Shown here: piece after piece, positions 26,036-34,620 of the stretch
Numbering within the stretch: the first letter of the stretch is position 1
Layout: every line of letters starts with the position of its first letter
DNA from: an uncultured Clostridia bacterium
Lineage (GTDB): Bacteria; Bacillota; Clostridia; Saccharofermentanales; Saccharofermentanaceae
Length of the DNA stretch: 64,000 nt
NCBI GenBank assembly: GCA_946403085.1
Contig: CAMIYM010000009.1
Location: 1-64,000, forward strand
Direction of reading: 5' to 3'
Program-made: the position numbers and the translations under genes
The notes under the pieces: model-generated
What the model saw: only the letters and a program-made list of their open reading frames with translations
What the model was told of the DNA's origin: nothing
Database searches by the model: none

Positions 26036-26044
26036 TGCTATAAT
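26036..26044 (+). promoter_or_regulatory. Extended -10 promoter
   Basis: TGcTATAAT lies about 60 bases before the ATG at 26105 and just downstream of the AGTGT repeat cluster. Confidence 0.5.
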
Positions 26045-26104
26045 AACTTTATTCAATGATGAACTTTGGATCGGATCAACAGTAAAATGATTTAAAGACT
26101 ACAT

Positions 26105-26512
26105 ATGTTAGATGAGATAGAGAAGAGTTTTATTGAGTGTTTTGTTGTAAAAAGCAAACAAGACAGATTGCTTTTTGAATTGGGAGGGAAGAAACGCAGG
26201 GATGGCGTTGGACGTTTTTGCCATAATGCGGAAGAAATCCTAAGGCCTGAGAAGATAATGATGAGCGGTGACTGCCTTTTGATACAAAATATCATGGAGG
26301 TCTGCAGGCAATATGATATATCGCAGGAATGCTATATTATTGCTTATGACCCCAGATTAGACAGAAGAATATGCTCACTTAATGATGCATTGAAGCTTGT
26401 ATTGGGTAACGGAATGCCGGCCATTATCATTTGTAATGATTTGATAATTGTTGAGACGGAACAGTGTTTCGGCACTCCGACACGATACATTTTGCGTGAT
26501 AAGAACGATTAA
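26105..26512 (+). CDS. Hypothetical small soluble protein
   Basis: A 135-residue soluble protein without a recognised motif, signal peptide or membrane helix. The N-terminal half is mostly helical and charged; the C-terminal half alternates hydrophobic strands (PAIIICNDLIIVETEQ). No strong ribosome site precedes the ATG, so the start is uncertain. It is followed after 34 bases by another small gene and probably shares its transcript. The promoter region with clustered repeats lies directly upstream, so this gene is the likely target of that regulation. Confidence 0.5.
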   Translation: MLDEIEKSFIECFVVKSKQDRLLFELGGKKRRDGVGRFCHNAEEILRPEKIMMSGDCLLIQNIMEVCRQYDISQECYIIAYDPRLDRRICSLNDALKLVLGNGMPAIIICNDLIIVETEQCFGTPTRYILRDKND

Positions 26513-26546
26513 TAAACAGTAAAAATGATCGAGGACCTTATAAGAG

Positions 26547-26924
26547 ATGGAAGAAGTTTACTTGTCAATTTGCTGCGATGTTTTTTATGTAGCAGATAAG
26601 AATGTCGTCCTGGTTCACTGGAAAAAATATTGTGAGCTGGAACAGTACAGAGAGCCCCTTATGAAGGCGCTTCAGGTAATCAATGCTCACAGAGGGTGTA
26701 ATTATGTTGCTGATACAAGGGACGGCTTTGAAGATAATCCCCTTGATACAAAATGGGTGGCAGAATACTTTATGCCTAAGGCAAAAGAGTACGGATGCAG
26801 TATTATTTATTTTATTATTGACAAGGATAATTCATTGAAAGAAGAACTTGAAGGACAGGAAAAGGATGCTTCTTCCATACTCGAGTTCAGATATATATAC
26901 GGGATCGATGAAGTGGAACGATAA
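26547..26924 (+). CDS. Hypothetical protein, possibly STAS-like
   Basis: A 125-residue soluble protein. The segment NYVADTRDGFEDNPLDTKWV, followed by EYFMPKAKEYGCS and IIYFIID, resembles small STAS/SpoIIAA-like proteins, in which a strand-turn-helix precedes a W-[VI]-x(2-4)-[WF]-x-P-x-A block. This resemblance is from memory of such sequences and is not firm. No strong ribosome site is seen. It lies in the operon-like row of small genes at 26.1-27.5 kb. Confidence 0.5.
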   Translation: MEEVYLSICCDVFYVADKNVVLVHWKKYCELEQYREPLMKALQVINAHRGCNYVADTRDGFEDNPLDTKWVAEYFMPKAKEYGCSIIYFIIDKDNSLKEELEGQEKDASSILEFRYIYGIDEVER

Positions 26925-26953
26925 ATAGACAGCAATCCAAACGTATTGTTTCA

Positions 26954-27472
26954 ATGGAGGATACCGGCTTATTAACGGTTTTGAAATTAAAAATGGACGA
27001 CTTGAATATTTATTTAAGGATATCGGCGGTTATCTTCATCGGATCTCAGCTGTTTATGTTCTTTATTGATCTTATTGCGTGGGCGGTAAGAAAGAAGCAT
27101 CCTGCCAAGATTGAGAAGAGTGAAGACGTAAGTTACCCTAAGTTTCTTACTGTGCATATCTGGCATGACAGCCATCGCTCCCACAGATATAAACAGATAA
27201 CGTTTATTCGCAAGGGTGATAACAAATACAAGAAATATATTAACCTCAGCGTAGGTGGCTTGATAGGAAACATCCTTATCTATTTATTATTGCTGGCGGT
27301 CATTTTCGCGGTACCGGTAGTGATATTAATCATAGCGCCGAAGGATCCGCATCCTGAGATTTTCTGCTGGTCGTTTATCGTGTTCTTTATGTTTTTGCAC
27401 GGGTTCTTAATAGGTCCCGATACTCTCGCGAGGATAGAATTAATAAAGTATCTCAAAGCACAAGCCCGGTAA
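26954..27472 (+). CDS. Small membrane protein, unknown
   Basis: A 172-residue protein. One hydrophobic segment near residues 24-45 and two more near 100-155 flank a basic cytoplasmic stretch rich in His and Lys (HIWHDSHRSHRYKQITFI). No family is recognised. The ATG at 26954 is preceded by an ACGTATTG-type sequence rather than a ribosome site. A start at GGAGG-adjacent codons was not found, so the exact start is uncertain. It probably belongs to the same small-gene row. Confidence 0.5.
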   Translation: MEDTGLLTVLKLKMDDLNIYLRISAVIFIGSQLFMFFIDLIAWAVRKKHPAKIEKSEDVSYPKFLTVHIWHDSHRSHRYKQITFIRKGDNKYKKYINLSVGGLIGNILIYLLLLAVIFAVPVVILIIAPKDPHPEIFCWSFIVFFMFLHGFLIGPDTLARIELIKYLKAQAR

Positions 27473-27502
27473 ATCCAGAATAAATGAAATAGGAGTATAA
27501 CT

Positions 27503-28219
27503 GTGGAAACTCAAGATATATATGAGATCTGGAATAAAGAGGAGAGCGGGGTTCTTTCGGTAACGCCTCTTATTCTTAAAGCATGCGAGGCAGGAAAGAT
27601 AGGACAGGTTATCTCCTTTCCCGGTGGTTGCATATATAAGTCTATGTTCACATACTTGTGTGGAATACCTGACAGGAGTTTTCTGGCAGAGCACCAGGAA
27701 TTGTTGTACGAATCCAGACTTGTCTGCATAAGCGGAGAATGGGCGGAATATATAAGAAAGCTGCCGGTTAAGTTTATTCTCAGAAGAGAGATAATGGAGC
27801 CTTTTTGTTCTGAATCGTTTAAGGTGATGAAGGAACTCCCTGAAGGGTACTCCTTAAGTGCTTTTACAGATGAGATCTTCGATATGCATCCTTTTGACCA
27901 CGGCAGGAGTTATTCTGACTATCAGGAATTCATAAGAACAGGAGCGGGTGCTGCTGTGTTATTTAATGGGAAAGTAGTATCAGCAGCTTCCAGCTTTTTG
28001 TCATTGGATGATCACGTGGAGTTAGACGTATTCACGGATCCTGAGCATAGGCATAAGGGACTTGCTGATCATTGTGTTTATGAGATGCTGAGGCAATGCA
28101 GGGCCAAAGGTCTTACAGTGCACTGGGATGCTCAGAACCGGATGTCTTCAAAAATGGCTGTAAGCCACGGATTTGTTCCTGTTACAGATTACGCAGTGTA
28201 TTGGTTAGAGAAGAAGTGA
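27503..28219 (+). CDS. GNAT-family acetyltransferase
   Basis: A 238-residue protein of the GNAT acetyltransferase type that uses acetyl-CoA. The C-terminal half has the acetyl-CoA motif A pattern (LDVFTDPEHRHKGLADHCV), then a SKMAVSHGFVPV ending typical of these enzymes. The N-terminal half resembles the long leader seen in the GNAT_acetyltran (zwittermicin-type) group. Acceptor unknown. The GTG at 27503 has AGGAG seven bases upstream. It is the last gene of the accessory-looking plus-strand row. Confidence 0.82.
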   Translation: METQDIYEIWNKEESGVLSVTPLILKACEAGKIGQVISFPGGCIYKSMFTYLCGIPDRSFLAEHQELLYESRLVCISGEWAEYIRKLPVKFILRREIMEPFCSESFKVMKELPEGYSLSAFTDEIFDMHPFDHGRSYSDYQEFIRTGAGAAVLFNGKVVSAASSFLSLDDHVELDVFTDPEHRHKGLADHCVYEMLRQCRAKGLTVHWDAQNRMSSKMAVSHGFVPVTDYAVYWLEKK

Positions 28220-28251
28220 CTTTTTCGAGAGCCGGGAAGGTATGCCGGAGA

Positions 28252-28620
28252 TCAGACTACTGTGCCTTCGATATAGTACGAAAACTTGAGATGATCGTCG
28301 ACGGATGATATCTTGAATTTTACTGTCTGTCCTTCTTTGATTCCGGCGCCGGAAGTCCCGGTGGTGCAGATGTAAACGTTGGCGTTAAGCTTCAGGCTCG
28401 GCTGCATGTAGATAACACCACCCATGTTATTTCCGAGAGGAGCATAGTTCATGGATGCGACGACGGTAACGGTCTTGCCGACTATGTTCTCTCCGTTGCT
28501 GTATGCTTCGATAGCTTCGATGGGGCTTGAATAATCTGCTTTGCTGCCGCATCCTGTGACTGCAAATCCCATTGTTAAGAGCAGTACTGCAGTAAGTGTT
28601 AATGCGATGATCTTTCTCAT
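28252..28620 (-). CDS. Small secreted lipoprotein, OB-fold-like
   Basis: A 122-residue lipoprotein. A basic start (MRKIIAL) and hydrophobic core lead to the lipobox VTGCG, so lipidation would occur at that Cys. The mature part is beta-rich (GKTVTVVASMNYAP, GQTVKFKISSV) and recalls tRNA_anti-like OB-fold lipoproteins, a tentative similarity. The start at 28620 is chosen over an upstream ATG at 28644 because GGGAG lies nine bases before it. Function unknown. Confidence 0.75.
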   Translation of the reverse strand: MRKIIALTLTAVLLLTMGFAVTGCGSKADYSSPIEAIEAYSNGENIVGKTVTVVASMNYAPLGNNMGGVIYMQPSLKLNANVYICTTGTSGAGIKEGQTVKFKISSVDDHLKFSYYIEGTVV

Positions 28621-28719
28621 AATGTAATTCTCCCTTATTGTCATCCGATATCATGTTTAATTGTATCACTTTGTTCAGGTATAATATAAAAGAAATCTGA
28701 TATTCTCTTGAGGTTTAAT

Positions 28720-28819
28720 ATGAACTATTCAATTAGCAGCCGGCAGAATCGTTCCTGATGAGAATGAACAGCGGATATTAAATGATGTTAAAGAGCTCTA
28801 TGAGCGAATGACATCTTAA
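28720..28819 (+). pseudogene. Frameshifted mini-gene remnant
   Basis: This lies in the 362-base gap between the lipoprotein gene and the GGDEF gene. An ATG with TTGAGG upstream opens MNYS, and after a one-base frame change the sequence reads LAAGRIVPDENEQRILNDV then KELYERMTS and a TAA. The 100-base length is one base over a whole codon count, as expected for a single insertion. A TATAAT at 28680-28685 could have driven it. It looks like a broken 33-residue gene; no family is recognised. Confidence 0.5.
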
Positions 28820-28894
28820 CTCACAGGCTGTAATTTACTGCAAAGAATTCACAGGCATACGGCGTGCTTTTTGGGTACGGTCCGGAAAGTAAAA

Positions 28895-28944
28895 TGATAT
28901 AATTTTAATTGTAGTGATATACGCTGATCGGTGTTGAGATCAGC
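28895..28944 (+). promoter_or_regulatory. Promoter and leader hairpin of the LacI-sensor GGDEF gene
   Basis: Extended -10 TGaTATAAT (28895-28903) is followed in the leader by a 7-base-pair stem, GCTGATC (28923-28929) and GATCAGC (28938-28944). The leader is about 70 bases. I could not match it to a known cyclic-di-GMP riboswitch. Confidence 0.5.
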
Positions 28945-28982
28945 ATAGTGGGAATTGACGGTCCTGTTTGAAGGAGAAGGGA

Positions 28983-30905
28983 ATGAATAAGCGGATAGCT
29001 ATATTTACCAATGGGTTCAGCAATGAATTCGTTGAGCATATAGTTACAGGAATGCAGAAAAAGGCCAGGGAAGACGGCGTCGATATTTTCGTGTTCGTTA
29101 CATACTGCACGGCTAATTCGCATGAACTTCAGAATAAATGCCAGCTGAATATATTCCATCTGCCTGATCCTGAGACTTTTGACGGGGCAGTGATGCTCAC
29201 CAACACCTACAATTTCCCGGATGAACAGGAACGAGTCTGTGCGCGTTTCCAGAGAGCCGGCGTGCCGATGATCTCTCTTGAGGTCGATGTTCCTAATATG
29301 TCATGCATCAAATCTGAGAATGCGAATGGTGTAACGGAGCTTGCTAGACATCTTATTGAAAATCACAATGCCAGGAAGATCATCTATGTAAACGGAATAG
29401 ACGGCAATGTAGAGAACAGTATAAGGCGTCAGGCACTTGTTGATGTCCTTCATGAGCACGGATTGGAGCTTTCTTCGGAATTCCATTGTGACTTTGGTTT
29501 CTATACGGCTTTTCTTGAGATAAACCGATATCTTGACGAAGGAAATGAATTACCGGATGCCATTGTCTGTGCCAATGACGAGATGGCACTTGGAATCGAC
29601 TCGGCTTTGAACGAGAGAGGATACAGCGTTCCTGAAGATGTCCTTTTGACAGGCTTTGACATGATCAAGAGCGGTCAGCATACATTCCCGATCCTGGCTA
29701 CCGTTTCCAGAGGCTGGGAAACTCTTGGTGAGCGTGCTTATGACAAGCTGAAATATCAGATACAGAATCCTGAGGAGCGTTTTACGGAAGTGCGCGAGTC
29801 GTTTTTTGTTCCTTCAGAAAGCTGTGGCTGCACTGCGTCAGATGATGCACTTAAGAGCCGCTTTGATGCTGTCAGGAATTCGTATTTCAACTCGCTGAAG
29901 CAGAGTATGATGGATATATTCTTCCAGAGCATGCAGATACCTTTATCCATGGCGACGAGGAAAGAGGATTTCTTCGAAAAGGGAATGGGCAGCAATGCCG
30001 ATCTTCCCATGCTTGGGCAGAATTATTGTCTTTGTACCGAGCCGGACTTTTTCGAGCTTGATGACGAACAGTATCCTGAAAGAGTCAGAGGCTACTCGGC
30101 TAATATGGATATCATCTATGAACTGCGTGACGGAAAAAAGTATCCGCTTAGCCACTTTGATTCAAAAGCGCTGTATCCCGGATATGTAAAAGAAGAAGGC
30201 GTATCCAATCTTTATGTTTTCGCTCCGATGAATTATCTGAATTTTATCATCGGTTATGTGGCGATAAAGAATTCACCGGAACTCTTGTTCGACCTTAATC
30301 TGAGCAGATTTATCATGAACCTGAATTCTCTGCTCTTCAGTATGAGACGTCATATCTTCTCTGAACGTGCACACAACGAACTTAAGCAGATCTATATGAA
30401 GGATGCCCTTACCGGTATGTATAACCGTACAGGCTGCAATACAGTCTTGTACGATTATATCCTGTCGCGGAAAAAGAATAATAAGAAATCCATTCTGGTA
30501 TTTGCCGATATCGACAGAATGAAGACCATCAATGATGTATACGGACATCTGAATGGTGACTTTGCTATTAAGGCTACAGCGGAAGCATTTAGAAAGTATT
30601 CTCCGGAAGATTGGCTTTTCGGCCGGTATGGCGGAGATGAGTTTATTGCGGTCGGCTCTTATCCTGAGACAGATAATATGGAGGAGCTTATAAAGCAGAT
30701 CTCCGATTCCATGAGCAATGAATTTAAGTCTCTTAATCTCGCGTTTATGCTGCATGCGAGCGTCGGTTATGCGGTGATCGAACCGGGTGAAGATGCTGCC
30801 ATTGAAGACTACATAGAGCAAGCTGATAAGTATATGTATGCCGAGAAAGAGAAGTACCATAAATATATTGATTCATTGAACCGGCAAAAAGGAGTTCAGC
30901 AGTAA
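28983..30905 (+). CDS. Cytoplasmic diguanylate cyclase with LacI-type ligand-binding sensor
   Basis: A 640-residue soluble protein. Residues 1 to about 270 form a periplasmic-binding-protein-like fold of the LacI family (opening KRIAIFTNGF; later PDAIVCANDEMALG and DVLLTGFD). There is no helix-turn-helix before it and no signal peptide, so it should sense a ligand, perhaps a sugar, in the cytoplasm. The fold ends at a CGC motif (ESCGC). A linker domain leads to a GGDEF domain with an intact RYGGDEF active site (DALTGMYNR, DIDRMKTIND), so it should make cyclic-di-GMP. The ATG at 28983 has AAGGAG six bases upstream. A close relative is encoded at 31854-33755. Confidence 0.88.
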   Translation: MNKRIAIFTNGFSNEFVEHIVTGMQKKAREDGVDIFVFVTYCTANSHELQNKCQLNIFHLPDPETFDGAVMLTNTYNFPDEQERVCARFQRAGVPMISLEVDVPNMSCIKSENANGVTELARHLIENHNARKIIYVNGIDGNVENSIRRQALVDVLHEHGLELSSEFHCDFGFYTAFLEINRYLDEGNELPDAIVCANDEMALGIDSALNERGYSVPEDVLLTGFDMIKSGQHTFPILATVSRGWETLGERAYDKLKYQIQNPEERFTEVRESFFVPSESCGCTASDDALKSRFDAVRNSYFNSLKQSMMDIFFQSMQIPLSMATRKEDFFEKGMGSNADLPMLGQNYCLCTEPDFFELDDEQYPERVRGYSANMDIIYELRDGKKYPLSHFDSKALYPGYVKEEGVSNLYVFAPMNYLNFIIGYVAIKNSPELLFDLNLSRFIMNLNSLLFSMRRHIFSERAHNELKQIYMKDALTGMYNRTGCNTVLYDYILSRKKNNKKSILVFADIDRMKTINDVYGHLNGDFAIKATAEAFRKYSPEDWLFGRYGGDEFIAVGSYPETDNMEELIKQISDSMSNEFKSLNLAFMLHASVGYAVIEPGEDAAIEDYIEQADKYMYAEKEKYHKYIDSLNRQKGVQQ

Positions 30906-30973
30906 TACAGGTGCAACGTTTTCCTTTTTTAAACTGTATATAGAGTAAAACCGGTGTTAAGGGGGATAATAAT

Positions 30974-31843
30974 ATGAATACCAGGTCTGTTTTAAAAAGA
31001 GTCGCAGCTTCTTTCATACTTATCGGTATCGCTTTGGGAGCTGCCTCATGCACTAAGAAAGCCTCTTTTAACGAGAAATCAGATGTTACTCTCTCTGATT
31101 TTGACGATCACAAAGTCGAGATGACCGTGAATGTGGTAAAGAACCGCAAACTCAATGTCACATTTGAGAATAAGAGCGACCGCACTTATATGTATGGCAG
31201 GATCTATTCTCTGGAGATCGATCAGAATGGCGTATGGTATAAAGTACCATTCAAAGACGGCTATGGAGTATTCACCGATGAAGGCATTATTGTGGGACCT
31301 GCGGAAGAATATGCCGTTAAAAATACAGACAGCATGTCAATATCTCCGGTCAGCACTGAGCCTGTGTATCTGGAAGGTATGGGAGTGCTTCCAGAAGGTC
31401 ATTACAGGATCGTAAAAAAGATCTCTGTATTGAATGGTGGAAAAGACTATGTTCTTGCTGCTGAATTTGATCTTGATAAGTACTCAGACAAGCCGGGCGA
31501 ACTTGAGAAGTCTCAGATTCCGGAAGATAAGATCGTAAGTGAAAGCGATTATGCTCTTCCAATTATCAAAGTAAATAAGAACAGTGATATAGAGATTACT
31601 TTTAATTTCACGAAGTATTCAACAACAGGTCAGTTCTATCTTCAGTATAAGAAAGACGGAAACTGGTATGATATGCCGATCCGCGGAACAGGCGGAGTCA
31701 GTTCTTCCATCCCTTCAGACGATGTGCTTATCCTCAATATGGAAGAAAAGCTGAAACCTGGCACATACAGACTCCTGCACGACCGTAATTCTGAGGGCCT
31801 TAACGCCTCATCTTATTATTCATATACCTTTGAACTGTCCTGA
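30974..31843 (+). CDS. Lipoprotein with bacterial Ig-like (Big) domains
   Basis: A 289-residue lipoprotein. The signal segment ends in a lipobox-like AASC, then TKK. The mature part holds two similar beta-rich units. The first (LNVTFENKSDRTYMYG, GVWYKVP, LPEGHYRIVK) is typical of Big_14-like immunoglobulin domains; the second (QFYLQYKKDGNWYDMP, KPGTYRLLHD) repeats the plan. The role is probably cell-surface, but the ligand is unknown. GGGGGA precedes the ATG by about 8 bases. It is convergent with the next GGDEF gene, with only 10 bases between them. Confidence 0.78.
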   Translation: MNTRSVLKRVAASFILIGIALGAASCTKKASFNEKSDVTLSDFDDHKVEMTVNVVKNRKLNVTFENKSDRTYMYGRIYSLEIDQNGVWYKVPFKDGYGVFTDEGIIVGPAEEYAVKNTDSMSISPVSTEPVYLEGMGVLPEGHYRIVKKISVLNGGKDYVLAAEFDLDKYSDKPGELEKSQIPEDKIVSESDYALPIIKVNKNSDIEITFNFTKYSTTGQFYLQYKKDGNWYDMPIRGTGGVSSSIPSDDVLILNMEEKLKPGTYRLLHDRNSEGLNASSYYSYTFELS

Positions 31844-31853
31844 TTACCGCAGA

Positions 31854-33755
31854 TCAGCTTAGATTCTTCTTTGCAGCTTTGTCTTTATACATTGCTTCGT
31901 CAGCGCGCTTGATAACATCCGCGACGGTACTGTCTTTGCTGCCGTCATAAGCAGATATTCCGCAGGCGATGGAGATGTAATCAGAAGGTATTGGCATGCT
32001 GTCTGAATAAGGACTCATCAATTCATTGAGAGTCTTTAAAAGGGCATCGCGGTTGTTATAATCGTCGCCGCATAACACTGCCACGAATTCATCACCGCCG
32101 ATCCTGTAAACGGGGCTGTGCTTGAATACATCACATATAAGGTGGCAGGCTCTGAGGAGATAAGCGTCACCGGCTTCGTGTCCCTGTGAGTCATTGATCA
32201 TCTTAAGGCTGTTGACGTCGAACATGGCAAGTGCGAAAGTGCAGTCCGGTTCGGAATTGATCTCTGCCTGAAGATGTTTTTCCTTATCTTCATATGCCAT
32301 ACGGTTGTTTACATTAGTCAGAGGATCCCTGCCCATGAGATCTAATAATCTCTTGTTGATATGCTCCAAGGTAAGGGCATAACGGAATTTCTCAAGAGCC
32401 AGACACATACGGTTGTAATAGTTCTGCAGGAAGTGGTTGGCAAGTTTTTCCGGACAGTCCTTAAAAACGAGATAGCCGTAAGCATTGTCTGCCTCGTGTA
32501 TGGGGAGAAAGATATATAGGTGATTCTTTCCGTCGTCTGCGTAACCGGGGATCAGATCGCGTGATTCAAAGTCGTATCCCTTAAAAGTCTTTCCTTGTTC
32601 GGATGAATAAACGACCTCCATGTGTTTGCTGTATTTGTTGGTGTTGAGCTTGATGTTGGAGTCGTAGATCGACAAACCGAAGTTCGGTTCCATAAGCAGA
32701 TGGAACGATTCTCCTTCGTAATCGTGATCATCAGTGAGTAAACTGTTGAGACGCTCTTTAAGCTCAAGATATGTAAGGCACGAGAGGATCGTCGAGTCTA
32801 TGATATCAAGTTTGCGGTTAAAATATGTGGTCGTGGATCTGAGAGCGAATGCATCACGTCCCATGCGCCTTCTTAATTTGTCGCTGTCCCTGTATTTGTA
32901 GCAGTTGCAGCTCTCGCCGGGGACGAACTTGCAGGGAACCATTTCAGTGATCTCCTGTAAGCCTTCATCTGTCTGCTTCTTCCAAAGCCTTATTGCAGCA
33001 GCTCCCATCTCATCAAAACACTGATCGACAGAAGCGATTGAAGGATCGAAGATCTTGCCGCCGTCAATGTAGTCAAAACCTGTGACAAGGATATCTTCCG
33101 GGACATTGAGTCCGTTTTCATTAAGTGTTACACATGTCTGCATAGCGAGTCCGTCATTGGCACAGACGATGACATCAGGAAACTTTCCGCCTTTTTCAGC
33201 AGTCTCGTTTACCCATCTTGTCGCTGCAGCATTCTCCCAGTTCGTATAAAAGACTTCCTTGAGTTCATCTTCGCAGTTGTTCTCCTTGAGATAATCCCGG
33301 ACAGCTTTAAGTCTTAATTCCGAATCATGTGAATCCCTTGTTCCTGCAAAGAAAACCAGTGATCTGGCTCCATGCTCATTTCTTACATGTGCGCACAGAT
33401 CCTTTACGGCCTGATAGTTATCGGAACCTACGAAGCTTAATCCTTCTCTCCGGGAACCCTGCATAATAACGGGGATGCCTGCTTCTTTGCACCTTTCGAT
33501 GATGTTGTCTACAGTATCTTTCCAGTCGAGTCCGCTTCCGAAAACAACCGCACCGTCAAAATCGTGCATGTCAGGAAGGTTGTAGATATTAAGCCCGCCC
33601 TGTCTCTTTTCCGGAGAGTCAGCATAAGCTGCATAGCAGAGGAACATAAACAGATCTGTATTTTCGGTCTTCAGTTCATTCATCATACCATCGAGGAACT
33701 GACCGAGTATCTCGGCTCCCCATCCTGTAGTGAATACTGCGATCTTCTTTTTCAC
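31854..33755 (-). CDS. Cytoplasmic diguanylate cyclase with LacI-type sensor (paralogue)
   Basis: A 633-residue paralogue of the protein at 28983, with the same order: LacI-like ligand-binding fold without DNA-binding domain (KKIAVFTTGWG, PDVIVCANDGLAMQ, DILVTGFDY), a CxC motif (ESCNC), a linker domain and an intact GGDEF (RIGGDEFVAVL). It should synthesise cyclic-di-GMP in response to a cytoplasmic ligand. The binding pockets differ at many positions, so the ligands may differ. Start is a GTG at 33755 with GAGG eight bases upstream. The two genes face each other with the lipoprotein gene between them. Confidence 0.88.
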   Translation of the reverse strand: MKKKIAVFTTGWGAEILGQFLDGMMNELKTENTDLFMFLCYAAYADSPEKRQGGLNIYNLPDMHDFDGAVVFGSGLDWKDTVDNIIERCKEAGIPVIMQGSRREGLSFVGSDNYQAVKDLCAHVRNEHGARSLVFFAGTRDSHDSELRLKAVRDYLKENNCEDELKEVFYTNWENAAATRWVNETAEKGGKFPDVIVCANDGLAMQTCVTLNENGLNVPEDILVTGFDYIDGGKIFDPSIASVDQCFDEMGAAAIRLWKKQTDEGLQEITEMVPCKFVPGESCNCYKYRDSDKLRRRMGRDAFALRSTTTYFNRKLDIIDSTILSCLTYLELKERLNSLLTDDHDYEGESFHLLMEPNFGLSIYDSNIKLNTNKYSKHMEVVYSSEQGKTFKGYDFESRDLIPGYADDGKNHLYIFLPIHEADNAYGYLVFKDCPEKLANHFLQNYYNRMCLALEKFRYALTLEHINKRLLDLMGRDPLTNVNNRMAYEDKEKHLQAEINSEPDCTFALAMFDVNSLKMINDSQGHEAGDAYLLRACHLICDVFKHSPVYRIGGDEFVAVLCGDDYNNRDALLKTLNELMSPYSDSMPIPSDYISIACGISAYDGSKDSTVADVIKRADEAMYKDKAAKKNLS

Positions 33756-33837
33756 GTAATGTTCCTCATAGGCCTGAATTAATGCACCAATTCATGATTA
33801 CATACTTTAATCATATACTTTTAAAAGAGTATAGCAT

Positions 33838-33902
33838 GAATAGGGTATAACTATTCTGTTAACTATTGGATGAATAGTCATTGGGCGATGTAATGTTATA
33901 AT
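33838..33902 (+). promoter_or_regulatory. Alternating GAATAG/CTATT(C) repeats and extended -10 promoter
   Basis: GAATAG (33838), CTATTC (33851), CTATT (33863) and GAATAG (33872) form nested inverted pairs between the divergent genes. TGtTATAAT (33894-33902) follows as the promoter of the plus-strand zinc-ribbon gene. The repeats may be an operator serving either direction. Confidence 0.45.
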
Positions 33903-33940
33903 TGTGCTACGTGGGGAATAACGAGAAAGAAGGAACAGAG

Positions 33941-34411
33941 ATGTATTGTAATTCCTGTGGTTCAATGATCAATGAAGGACTGTCATTCTGCCCTAATTGC
34001 GGAGCACCTGTAAATAAGCCTGTCCAGCCGGCACCTCAGCCTGCAGTTCAGCAGTACCAGCAGGCGCAGCCCGTATATCAGCAGCCTGTACAGCAGGTCC
34101 CTGCAGTGGCTCCTGCTGCACCGGTCAAAGCATCAAGGGGATTTGCAATTGGCAGTTTGATCCTTGGTATTAATACTGTTGAATTCTGTTTTATTATTTG
34201 GGTAAACCTGTTCAGTATAATTACGGGCCTTGCAGGTATTATACTTTCAATCCTGGGTCTTACGAGGAAGAATGGCAAACTGAAAGGATTGGCTGTAATT
34301 GGCCTTATCTTAAGTGTTTTTGGGCTATTAGTTGCCTCTCTTATGTGGTTGAGTCTGTGGTCAGATGATGCGAGTAAACTTTTCGATGTTCTGTTCGGCT
34401 GGATATTCTAA
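33941..34411 (+). CDS. Zinc-ribbon membrane protein (DUF4190-like)
   Basis: A 156-residue protein. It opens with a zinc ribbon (CNSCG and CPNCG), continues with a Pro/Gln/Val-rich linker, and ends with two or three membrane segments in a Gly- and Leu-rich DUF4190-like region (GFAIGSLILG, LAVIGLILSVFG). Function unknown; proteins of this kind are common in Clostridia. The ATG at 33941 has AAGGAAC about 6-8 bases upstream and is preferred to the in-frame ATG at 33902, which lies in the promoter. Confidence 0.78.
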   Translation: MYCNSCGSMINEGLSFCPNCGAPVNKPVQPAPQPAVQQYQQAQPVYQQPVQQVPAVAPAAPVKASRGFAIGSLILGINTVEFCFIIWVNLFSIITGLAGIILSILGLTRKNGKLKGLAVIGLILSVFGLLVASLMWLSLWSDDASKLFDVLFGWIF

Positions 34412-34520
34412 TAACTTTAACCGGCCGTGGGTCTTCCGTATTCCAATATATTAACTGTCAGTAAGAGCGCCTCAAAACAAATCTCTGGATATTGTTTTGC
34501 ATCCCTTTTCGAGAAAATTA

Positions 34521-34572
34521 TATCGAAAAACGATAAAAAACTCTTGAAAAACAAAAAACGCTGTGTTAGTAT
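34521..34572 (+). promoter_or_regulatory. Promoter with upstream inverted repeat before the DUF2975 operon
   Basis: TTGAAA (34544-34549), 17 bases, TAGTAT (34567-34572). Directly upstream, TATCG-AAAAA-CGATA (34521-34535) is a candidate binding site for the HTH regulator encoded in the operon. The rest of the 209-base gap (34412-34620) shows nothing else recognisable. Confidence 0.55.
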
Positions 34573-34620
34573 ACTGGCATAAGAGCATGCTTAATATGTT
34601 TTCTAAGGAGGAAAGAGGCT

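Noticed and set aside
22632..28819. Integrative element with attachment sites at tRNA-Arg
   Set aside because: No integrase, and I saw no second copy of the tRNA 3' end downstream; kept only as an accessory-looking block.
28904..28982. Cyclic-di-GMP riboswitch in the leader of the GGDEF gene
   Set aside because: A hairpin is present, but I could not find the conserved GEMM core, and the leader is too short for a full aptamer plus expression platform.
28983..33755. LacI-family transcription factors
   Set aside because: Both proteins begin directly at the ligand-binding fold; there is no helix-turn-helix, and they end in GGDEF domains.
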